A DNA stretch of 64,000 nt, from assembly GCF_026151205.1 (NCBI RefSeq), contig NC_087072.1, forward strand, positions 22,082,603-22,146,602. Reading direction: 5' to 3'. The position numbers and the translations under genes are program-made. The stretch is from Bolinopsis microptera. Taxonomy: Eukaryota; Ctenophora; Tentaculata; Lobata; Bolinopsidae. The stretch's first letter is position 1. The number at the start of each line of letters is the position of its first letter. The notes under the pieces were generated by a model. That model was not told the DNA's origin. It saw only the letters and a list, made by a program, of their open reading frames with translations, and did no database searches. Shown piece after piece: positions 25,901 to 37,900 of the stretch.

Positions 25901-28900
25901 GAAGATCGACTGTAGAGTGATTTAGCACGCTCGATATTAGTATTACTCGTCAGCCAGCGCTAGCCAGCGCAATATAGTTGCGATATTACTCGTCAGCTAG
26001 CGATGGCCAGCGCTGGCTAGCGCTGGCTAGCGCTGGCTAGCGCTGGTTAGCGCTGGTTAGCGCTGGTTAGCGCTGGTTAGCGCTGGTTAGCGCTGGCTAG
26101 CGCTGGCCAGCGCTAGCTGACGAGTAATAGCGCAAAAATTTTGCGCTGGATATCGATGGCCAGCGCTACTGCTAGTTGTCGCTTTCCAGCGCTAGTTGTC
26201 GCTATCCAGCGCTAGTTATCGAACTGTTTTCTGCGATGGCCAGTTGCGCTGGCCATCGCAAACTATCGCGTGCGACAGTGTCGCATAGCCAGCGACAACT
26301 AGCGCTGGATAGCGACAACTAGCGCTGGATGGCGACAACTAGCGCTGGATGGCGACAACTAGCGCTGGATAGCGACAATTATCGAACATATATATTTTGC
26401 ACTGGCCAGCGTTATCCAGCGCTGGATAGCGACAACTAGCGCTGGATGGCGACAACTAGCGCTGGATAGCGCTAGTTGTCGCCATCCAGCGCTAGTTGTC
26501 GCGTTTTGACTATCGCAAAAGAACCGGTGTTCTAACATCTGTTTTATTAAACATTATGTGAATATTAATAAAATTCCTCCAGAGAACTCCCTATACTATT
26601 GATTGACGGATTATACGCGTTAAAATTGGTTCGTTGTGAGCGGACAACCAACCTATTGAGGAATCCAGAACAATTCAAAATTATGTTAAAACTTGATATA
26701 TATTCAATACTTAGGGTTGGAAAAACAAAAGTATGGTAGCCACGTATGCTGGCATATATTATACAGTTTATATTATATATTTGACCAAAACCCATAATCA
26801 TGGGTAGAGTGAACCGCTGCCAGTGTCTCTCTTTTCCAAACAAAAGAAAATGATATTAATTTGAGGAACCGTCCGCAAATGCAAATTGATACCGAGAATG
26901 AAATCGGTCGCTCGCTTTTCCCATTCAATAAGCTTTATTACAATACGTAAGCCGTGAATGAATGGGAAAAGCGAGCGACCGATTTCATTCTCGGTATCAA
27001 TTTGCATTTGCGGACGGTTCCTCAATTTAATATCATTTTCTTTTGTTTGGAAAAGAGAGACACTGGCAGCGGTTCACTCTACCCATGATTATGGGTTTTG
27101 GTCAAATATCATCTCTTTTTGATTATAATGTCAGGATAATTTACACAGTCGAAACTTAATAAGGAGGTAATTTCAACGATTTCGAAATTTTACCTTTGAA
27201 AATGTTTCCTTGTGTTTAGGTAGGCTTATCTGTCAATAACAGACTGAATATAGCACTTTTTACTCATTCAAGTTGGCATTAAATTCATATATAATGCCAT
27301 TTTAATATCGTGGGAAAGCAGAATATATTCGAAATCACGAATGAGCAAAATTCTCACCTTTCGCACGTGCAAACTTTGAGCGGACGTTGCGTGCGCATAA
27401 AATATTGAATCACCATAAATTTTTGCATAGTGTTATTTAATATATAGTTTGATAAGCATGAAAAGTTTCAGAAGATTTCAAAAAGAACCTGGATCACAAC
27501 GGGACTCCAAAGTTGGTAAAAATCGTGAAAATAACAATTTTTAGTGATTTTAGCTATTTTAAATGAATTTGGGCGTGTCCCCACGTGTGCAACTTTTCGA
27601 TTTTCAACTTTAAAACTAGCCTATAACACAATTTAGACCTTTAGGAAGCAAAATTGAGCTCCACAACCCAAGGGATGGCCCAACACCAGAGAATACTAAT
27701 TCACAACTTTTGTGTTTTTATAAAATTATTCTTCAAAAAAGCACAAACTTCAATAGCGAATATCTTTATGAAGGAGCAAAGTAGGAAAACTTTCCGGTAG
27801 ATTTTCAGAATGCTTGAACAATTATCTAAGGTGAAAATGTCCTCAGATTTTGAATAAAATTACTCCTTAATGCTTTAAAATCGATTTGAAAAGTTATTAT
27901 TTTGTCAAAAATCAAGTTTTAAAAACACTTAAATTGATGACGTCATCAAGTGATGATGATGACGATAAATTATTTTTCGATATAATGTAAACTAAAGTAT
28001 AAACAATTATCTTTAAAACCTGTGTTTCGAAATGACTGTATCTTTTAAACTTTTGAATCTACGGACACTTAAATGTAGGCTACAATTTACTGCAAAAGCG
28101 TCTATACATATCACAGTGCTGGCAAGCACGAGCGGTGTCTTTATTGGGGGTATACTATGTACCCCCTTTACTATTCCATCCCCTTTACTATTATACCCCC
28201 TTTGGTACACGTCGGAAGCCTCTTTCGTGCACGCGAAGCGTGCACTCCGGCTGGAGGCGGCGGCCGAAGGCCGACGCCTCCGGCAGGAGTTTTTCAGGCA
28301 TTAAGACTCATCGGAAGTCGTTCAGCAGATTTATTTTTAGTTCAAAATATTCTAATTTGATGTCAAAGATGTCAGAAATAAGAAATAGTTATGTTGAGAA
28401 ATTTAAAAAATTTGCATAAAATACTCGCCAGCACTGTTATACGAAATTCGGTAAAAAACCCGAAATCGCCATATTCAGGTGCCTTAAAAACCATGTTAAA
28501 ATTGAGTTAGAGATCTGAAACTTTGCAGGGCGTCTAGACGTTGACCTAATCGACTGTAAAAAAAGTTTCAAGTTTCAGGAGCATCGGGAAATTGGTTTTC
28601 TAGAACCCCTGTTTTACGACAGATTGTCGTGATATATACATACATATATATATACATATATACATATTTAACCAAAACCCATAATCATGGGTAGAGTGGA
28701 CCGCTGTCAGTGTCTCTCTTTCCCAAACAAAAGGAAATGATATTACTTTGATTGACCGTTCTCAAATGCAAAATGATACCGAGAATGAAATCGGTCGCTC
28801 GCTTTTCCCATTCATTCACGGCTTACGAATTGTAATAAGTTTCGATTGATTACATCAATCAGATGCTGTAAAAATCTCTTTGGGTTGCGTTCGGGTCGAT

Positions 28901-31900
28901 ACCTAGTATTTCGGGGTAAGGGTGGTAGTTATTAGTATTACTTATTGAATTAGCTGAAGTTTATTGAATCTTCATTGCCGAGTACAGCTGCCTTTGGGTA
29001 GTTCTTCTTAATCTATTACAATTGTAAATGAATGGGAAAAGCGAGCGACCGATTTCATTCTCGGTATCATTTTGCATTTGAGAACGGTCAATCAAAGTAA
29101 TATCATTTCTTTTGTTTGGGAAAGAGAGACACTGACAGCGGTCCACTCTACCCATGATTATGGGTTTTGGTTAAATATCATCTCTTTTTGATTATAATGT
29201 CAGGGTACTTTATAAAGTCGAAATATAAACTGATATCTTCATTAATAAGGAGGAAGTTTCAACGATTTCGAAATCTATCCTTTAAAAACATTTCCTTGTG
29301 TTTAGGGAAGCATATCGGTCGATCACTGACTGAATATGCCACTTAATACTCATTCAAGTTGGCATTAAATTCATATATAATGACATTAAACTGTCGTGGC
29401 AAAGCAGAATTTGTTGGAAATAACGAATGAGCAAAATTCTCACCTTTCGCACGTGCAAACTTTGAGCAGACGTTGCGTGCGCATCCAATATTGAATCGCC
29501 GTAAATTTTTGCATGTAATTGTTTTATATATAGATTGATAAGCATGCAAAGTTTCAAAGTATTTTAAGAAGAACTGTAATCACAACGGCACTCTAAAGTT
29601 GACAGAAAATGACGAAAACAGCAATTTTCAGTGATTTTAGCGATTTTCTATCAATTTGGGCGTGTCCCAACGTGTGCAACTTTTCGATTTTCAACTTTAA
29701 AACTAGCCTATGACACAATTTATACCTATAGGAAGCAGAACTGAGCTCCACAACCCAAGGCATGGCCCAACACCAGAGAATACTAAATCGCAAAATTGAC
29801 GTTTTTATAAAATAATTCTTCAAAAAAGCACAAACTTCAATGACGAATATCTTTATGAAGGAGCAAGCTAGAAAAACTTTCTGGTAGATTTTCAGAATGC
29901 TTGAACAATTATCTAAGATAAAAATTTCCTCAGATTTTGAATAAAATTACTCCTTAATGGTTTAAAATTAATTTTAAAAGTTATTACTTTGTCAAAAATC
30001 AAGTTTTAAAAACGGTTAACTTGATGACGTCATCAAGGGGTGTTTATGACGTCATATAATTTTTTATACAATGTAAACTAAAGTATAAACAATTATTTGC
30101 AAGACCTGTGGTCGGAAATGGCTGTATCTTTTATACTTTTGAATCTATGGACAATTAAATACAGGCTACAATTGACTGGCAAAGCGTCTATCCCTGAATA
30201 TATATATATATGTATATAATATGTATCACGACAATCTATCGTAAAACAGGGGTTCTAGAAAACCCACTTCCCGATGCTCCTGAAACCTGAAACTTTTTTT
30301 GCAGTCGATTTGGTCAACGTCTAGACGCCCTGAAAAATTTCAGATCTCTAACTCAATTTTAACATGGTTTTTAAGGCACCTGAATATGGCGATTTTGGGT
30401 TTTTTACCGAATTTCGTATAACAGTGCTGGCGAGTATTTTATGCAAATTTCTTAAAAATCTCAACATAACTATTTTTATTCCTGTCATCTTTGACATCAA
30501 ATTAGAATGTTTTGAACTAAAAATAAATCTGCTGAACGACTTCCGATGAGTCTTAATGCCTGAAAAACTCCTGCCGGAGGCGGCGGCCTTCGGCCGCCGC
30601 CTCCGGCCGGAGTGCACGCTTCGCGTGCACGAAAGAGGCTTCCGACGAGTACCAAAGGGGTTATAATAGTAAAGGGGGTATAATAGTAAAGGGGGTACAA
30701 TAGTAAAGGGGGTACATAGTATACCCCCAATAAAGACACCGCTCGTGCTTGCCAGCACTGTGATATATATTCAGGGATAGACGCTTTGCCAGTGAATTAT
30801 AGCCTGTATTTAAGTGTCCGTAGATTCTAAAGCTTTAAAGATACAGCCATTTCGGACCACAGGTCTTGAAGATAATTGTTTAGACTTTAGTTTACATTAT
30901 GTTAAAAAGTAATTCAACGTCATCATCACCACTTGATGACGTCATCAAGTTAACCATTTTTAAAACTTGATTTTTCACAAAGTAATCATTTTTCAAATCG
31001 ATTTTACGCCATTAAGGAGTAATTTTATTCAAAATTTGAGGACATATTGAAGTTAGATAATTGTTTAAGCATTCTGAAAATCTACCGGAAAGTTTTTCTA
31101 GCTTGCTCCTTCATAAAGATATTCGCTATTGAAGTTAGTGCTTTTTTAAAGAATAATTTTATAAAAACGCTAATTTTACGTTCTAGTATTCTCTGGTGTT
31201 GCACCATCCCTTGGGTTGTGGAGCTCAATTTTGCTTCCTAAAGGCTCTAAATTGTGTCATAGGCTAGTTTTAAAGTTGAAAATCGAAAAGTTGCACACGT
31301 GGGGCCACGCCCAAATTGATAGAAAATTGCTAAAATCACTGAAAATTGCTGTTTTCACCAATTTCCGTCAACTTTGGAGTGCCGTTGTGATTACAGTTCT
31401 TCTTGAAATACTTTGAAACTTTGCATGCTTATCAAACTATATATAAAACACCATCATGCAAAAATTTACGGTGATTCAATATTGGATGCGCACGCAACTT
31501 CCGCTCAAGGTTTGCACGTGCGAAAGGTTAAAATTTTGCTCATTCGTGATTTTGAACAAATTCTGCTTTGCCACGACAGTTCAATGTCATTATATATGAA
31601 TTTAATGCCAACTTCAATGAGTATAAAGTGGCATATTCAGTCAGTGATCGACCGATATGCTTACCTAAACACAAGGAAATGTTTTCAACGGAAAAATTTC
31701 GAAATCGTTGAAATAACCTCCTTATTAATATTAATGAAGTTATGAGTTTAAATTTCGGCTTTGTAAAGTACCCTGACATTATAATAAAAAAGAGATGATA
31801 TTTTACCAAAACCCATAATCATGGGTAGAGTGGAGCGCTGCCAGTATCTCTCTTTCCCAAACAAAAGGCAATGATATCAATTTGAATGACCGTTATCAAA

Positions 31901-34900
31901 TGCAAAATGATACCGAGAATGAAATCGGTCGCTCGCTTTTCCCATTCATTTACAATTGAAATAGATTACATGTTATAAATCGAAACTTATTACAATTCGT
32001 AAGCCATGAATGAGTGGGAAAAGCGAGCGACCGATTTCATTCTCGGTATCATTTTGCATTTGATAACGGTCATTCAAATTGATATCATTGCCTTTTGTTT
32101 GGGAAAGAGAGATACTGGCAGCGCTCCACTCTACCCATGATTATGGGTTTTGGTAAAATATATAATATATATATAGCTTCACGACAATCTGTTGTAAAAC
32201 AGGGGTTCCAGAAAACCCACTTCCCGATACTCCTGCAACATGAAATTTTTTTTACAGTCGATTTGGACAAGGTCTAGACGCTCTGCAAAGTTTCAGATCT
32301 CTTACTCGATTTTAACATGGTTTTTAAGGCACCTGAATATGGCGATTTTGGGTTTTTTACCTAATTTCGTATAACATGCTGGCGCGTATTTTGCGCAAAT
32401 TTCTTCAAAACCTCCACATAACTATTTCTTATTCCTGTCATCTTTAACATTGAATTAGAATGTTTTGAACTTAAATATACCTGCTGAACTACTTTCGATG
32501 AGTCTTAATGCCTGGAAAACAATAAAGGGGATATAATAGTATAGGGGGTACATAGTGTTGTGAATATGAGGGCAACGGTTATGCTTGCCAGCATTGTGAT
32601 TATACGGAAGTTGTAAAATGTATTATTTAAGACATGCGTTAAAATAGGATACATTTTATTCCTCATCCTTGATATTACCTAATACAGTTGAGCATCCGTT
32701 ATACATTTTGTTGAAGGTCACTTCGTCGACGTTTTCATTGAATAGTGTTAGCCCCATTACATCTCCCTGTAATAATCAGAGTGTAATTTTGCTTATGTCA
32801 CTACTCACTAGAATATGCAATCATGAACTTGACTCTGTTGCTTGGCTAGTCTTAATGATTTATGATGGAAGATGTGATCTTCAGCTGTGTTCGCTCACTG
32901 ATAATCCAAATATAAATTTGCTTATGTCACTATTAGTAGACGTAACTACAGTTGTGATCACAATTCGGTTCGTGATCACAACTTAAATGCAGTGTTACTG
33001 TTAATAGTACAGTCTTAATGCGGAGTAGTTATAAGGTTTTGTAACTACATACTATGGAAAATGTGTGTTTCTGATCGGTAAACTTAGCGTTTGTGATCCA
33101 TTCTCTTTTATAAAAAAATTGTTGTACATTTTTCCAGCATTTAGCTGAAGTTTACAGATTTATGACATATGAATAGTTGGGGGGGGGGGGGGGGGGCGGG
33201 GTGGTACACGTTTGTTATGACACGTGAGTCGTGACCTCCGTACTATTGTTAAAGACGGTTAAAGACGTTTGAAAAGGTATGATTTGTCATAAAGGTGGCA
33301 CGGCCAGAAATGTTCAACCCGAGGCTATAGTAACCATAGTAACCGTAGTAACCGTAGTAACCATAGTAACCATAGTAACCATAGTAACCATAGTAACCAT
33401 AGTAACCATAGTAACCATAGTAACCATAGTAACCATAGTAACCATAGTAACCATAGTAACCATGGTAACCATAGTAACCATGGTAACCATAGTAACCATA
33501 GTAACCATAGTAACCATGGTAACCATAGTAACCATGGTAACCATAGTAACCATAGTAACCATAGTAACCATAGTAACCATAGTAACCATAGTAACCATAG
33601 TAACCATAGTAACCATAGTAACCATAGTAACCATAGTAACCATAGTAACCATAGTAACCATAGTAACCATAGTAACCATATTAACCATAGTAACCATAGT
33701 AACCATAGTAACCATAGTAACCATAGTAACCATAGTAACCATAGTAACCATAGTAACCATAGTAACCATAGTAACCATAGTAACCATAGTAACCATAGTA
33801 ACCATAGTAACCATAGTAACCATAGTAACCATAGTAACCATAGTAACCATAGTAACCATAGTAACCATAGTAACCATAGAGTCCCGATACGTCTGATCAT
33901 AGACTGTCATATTATATTAGTGTCCCTCCAGATAATTGCAAAGGAGTTATCGTTTGTTTTATTCCAGCTAAACATGCCTTACTCCACATTTTCACCTTAC
34001 CGAGAAAGATGGGGGAAATTGCTGGTTAATGATTCAGTCTACCTACTCAAAAGGGGGAATCTGAATTGGAGTTGCTGACAGCAATCGAAATTTCAGGTAA
34101 TTAAATCCAAATTGCTGCGTAGATCTGTAAACGAAATTTGATATCAGCATTATAACAATGTCACTTTTGAGCACTAAAATCGACATGATTGGTTGGGATC
34201 GTACTTTTGTATAGTTTCCTTGGTTATACTTAAAGCAATTTTTGCACGATACAAGCGATGACTTACGAGGGATATCTAAATAAAATCGCCAATTTTCAGG
34301 TATTTAAATCCAAATTGCTGCGTAGTATTAGACGCTTTTGCGTAAAATATATATATATATATTTTTTAATTTTGGAAGCGATTTTACAAATAAGGTGAAG
34401 GGATTGTTAATTTTAAACTTCCTTTGTGTTACTAATACTACCCCTTTGTGAAAGAACCCTTACATCTTTCCTCAGAATTGTTAACCCTCTCTCACCTTGT
34501 GAAAGGAAGCTCCTTCACTATTTGCCATTTATACAGGGATCTGAAAGCTTGGTAGTTTACCGTTTGTATAGTTATTTTGCCATAGTAATTGTTTCTAGTT
34601 CTCGGTAGTTCGTCAGCTTAGACACAATGCCGTCTCTAACTACATACATTCTTGGCTTATATCCCTTCAACTCTAGTACCTTCTTGCCTAATATCCCGGC
34701 AACTTTCCAACGAATCTTCTGGGGCTTCGCTGATATAAACGCAGCTGAACAATTTAATCGAATATTTTGTGGTCTTTGATCTCATGGACCATCTCTTTGA
34801 GGGATTGTTTTTGAGATTGAGTATTCTGAAGAATAGAGATTTAAAAAGTTCTAGAGATTCGTTGTACAACTAACGGTTCTGGGGAATAACATAAATTTGA

Positions 34901-37900
34901 GTTGCTCAATATTGAAACAAGATCCCACAACACACCAAATGTGCGGGTTTGCACCAAATGTGCGGGCTTGCACCGCCGATCCAGTAAGAGTAAGTCGCAT
35001 TGTTGAGTTAGATACTATGGTTACTATGGTTACTATGGTTACTATGGTTACTATATTAACTGAGTGCGAGATAGATGCATGTCTCCTCTTATGACTGCAA
35101 GGATTTGGTGTTTCCCTGAGTTACGTAGAAACAAAACGTATTCGTCTCATTTTAAGACAGATTTGTGGTGAATTCGTTCTATAGCTTGAAATTTTGTGAG
35201 TGTGACAGATCTGTATTCAGTAACAGCTATTTGATATCAGCATTTGATAAGTATATTCAAGCGAAATAACAGTGTCGCTTTTGAGCACTAGAATCGACAT
35301 GATTGGTTGGGATCGTACTTTTGTATAGTTTCCTTGGTTATAATACTTAAAGCAATTTTGCACGATACAAGCGACATCTTACGAGCGACTAATTAAATTT
35401 GCAAATTTAAATATTTGCTGTTTGTGCAACCGAAAATATCCGTATTAAAGTAACCTAATCGTGTTGATATACTTTATTTACGGTGACAAATTTATTAATC
35501 ATACATAATGATAAATTACCAGGTACGGTACGTGTTATTTCTAATAATTTCCAGATAGGAAGCTCCAAATATTACTATGCAAGTAATACTCAGCCGAAGC
35601 TAATTCATCTATTTGTAGGAGTTCTTGAAGTTGAACGTAATACATGTTTAATCTACTATCCGATGATTGGAAAATGATTCTGTGCGAGAGTCGTGGCTTA
35701 GTTCTAACCGCGTGGAAGTCTCTAAAATTGGTTGATATTTGACCAGATGGCTGATAATGAGATAGGATTGCACGACGTTTTTTCACCATGTGAAACTACC
35801 ACCTTATTTGGTGAATACGAAACTTACCAAGATTTGCATTGACACCCACTTAAATCTTAAATCCTATCAAGATTATTCCCCGCATCAAATATTGACTATA
35901 GTATTTGAATAATCGTACTTGATCTTGTCAATATCTCAAATCTGGTGATCTATTACCTTCAGTAATACATTGTCAGCAACTCAATTGATTTAGAACCTCT
36001 AAAGTTTATACTAGATGACGTGATCGTACCTCTAGTGATCCGATGTCGTTGAAGCCCATCTCAACCACGTCTTCCTTCCACAAGTTACCGAGTGCCAGCT
36101 TCCCCCCTGTTGCTCTAACCTTTAAACCTTTCGATAGCGGCAAAATCTCTGAGAGGAATAAACGATTGAAATTGATTTTCAGAAGGACGTAATTGACCTT
36201 TTAAAAACAAATCAATTTTATTTGTCTCAGTCTGAAACCGTTCTTTATGACACCCAACATTTAAGTGGACCGGGGATTATTAACAAAAAACAGCTGAAAA
36301 ATTCTAATCTAGCGATTTTCAATGTTCGGCTTACCGGTAAAAACTTCATGTTGTTCGTCTCCTTTCTTTCTTAGGATGACCTTGGCTTCTCCTGTCTCAC
36401 TGTTCCAGTTGGCACAGAAGAATCTCCAACTGTCGTCCTTTAGAGCGATCTTTGGGACAAGTCCATGGTCGGTGTGGAGTCCAGCCATTGTGAAGTGAAT
36501 GTGACTCTGAAGCAGATAAACATGATACAACTAGAATAGCTCCTTGCAGTAAGGGCATTTTCCCTTTATTTTTCTGGCGGTTGGCATTTCTTCTCTGGTG
36601 TGGCAAGGTTTATAAATATAAATGTGGTGATTGTGGTTTGGCCCTACCGTGTGTGTATCGAATCTGAGAGCGTTCCAATGATCTTCATTAGCCATACTGA
36701 AAATAGACCCGACGGCATCCTTAGTCCTCAGCCAGAAGCATAGAGCTAGTTCTGTCAACTCTGTGATATTTGAACGTTTTAGTTGCTCTACTTACGGTAC
36801 ATTTTTAATAAATTAATAGTAACAATCATTGCTGAGTCACAGATCAGTCAATAACTAATGGTTGTGAACGCTGACAATGTAGCTCTCTCTAATATTCTAT
36901 CATTCAATAGTATCAGTATCTGATGTACCTTCGGCAAACGGCTCGTCTACAATAACGTAGCTTGAGAGCGTACCCTCAAAATGAGCAACTTTGTTGTCGA
37001 ATTCCTTCAACTTTTCTTCCGTCTGAAAAGATTTATGATCTTGAAACGAGCATTTTTTTTCATTGATATCAGTAACTCAATGACACTATAAGCGTATTAT
37101 TTGAGTAATGTCCTGGAACATGTTTATTATTTTGTGAGGATGCTGAAAGAGTGGACTAAGGTTCTCTTTACGTTTGTGTCTTGTATGTTAATACATTGAC
37201 TGACATTTCCCGGTTAAGATATATGATGTAATGAAACCATGGTGTTGATGCATTACCATATCGAGGTATAGTGATGCAAATGGTTCATTAGTATCTCAAC
37301 TATTAAATAAATGAGCCAGAGATCTCAAAGGCCAAGGAAGCAATATGTGTCAAATTTTCCTTCTAATATATCAAAATAATGTTATTTTATGGCAGCTTTG
37401 GTGACTTATAACGCTTTTTGTTAATTTGTAATTCGTGCTTGCTGAGGTGACGCATAGATCATACTTCATATTCCAAAATAGCAAAATGATGCAATGTACG
37501 CCACTTTATAGAACACGTTTCTTGGGGCATAGTGGATTCATTTTATGTGTGATTTTGTACTGAGAATATATCTACATTAATCTGTATCTGTAAACCTACC
37601 AGATTATTGTAAAGAAAACTGACTTATTTCCTTGGCAACTATATGCAGAATGATAAAACTGTAAACCCAAACCTGGGTAACACTAAAAGCACAAATACTC
37701 ATATCAAAGGAATGTAGCTACCTGGCAGCTGTAACTAGCAAGATCTGTTTCAGTCTGACACGTGACATCCTTTGTCTTGCTGTGATCAGGAAAGAACGTA
37801 TCAGTGACGTCACTGATACACCTCAAAGTGATAACCTGAAGTTTTGATTAGTTTCATTTGTCATTTTTATAACATATCAATACCAGAGTCTTGTAGTTGT

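Larger units (their letters stand above)
26777..32610. repeat. Composite repeat: a ~1.9-kb unit in direct and inverted copies
   Basis: The unit order MITE - ~1-kb spacer - small element - ~200-bp tail occurs at 26777-28650 (complete), 28664-30200 (first two parts only), 30220-32161 (complete, inverted) and 32175-32610 (tail and degenerate small element, inverted). The 1-kb spacer begins CATCTCTTTTTGATTATAATG and includes TGATGACGTCATCA. No coding capacity is seen. Confidence 0.7.
19385..32678 (-). other. Receptor kinase intron 12, 13.3 kb, repeat-filled
   Basis: This separates pentraxin 1 from pentraxin 2. The flanking exons join in phase 1 (STVLG|CMHID), which supports a single intron. Nearly all its sequence is nested inverted-repeat elements, a LINE fragment and minisatellites, described separately. 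No host exon is seen inside. Confidence 0.75.
32767..36029 (-). other. Receptor kinase intron 11
   Basis: Holds the 9-bp array at 33326-33879, a second small array at 35013-35054, and a dispersed duplicate (about 34155-34270 and 35265-35390, sharing CGACATGATTGGTTGGGATC). No exon found. Confidence 0.5.

Noticed and set aside
33326..33879. CRISPR-like regular spacing
   Set aside because: There are no unique spacers between units; these are plain tandem repeats in an animal genome.
33279..33910. Val-Thr-Ile, Met-Val-Thr and Leu-Trp repeat ORFs
   Set aside because: Three readings of the CCATAGTAA array in an intron.
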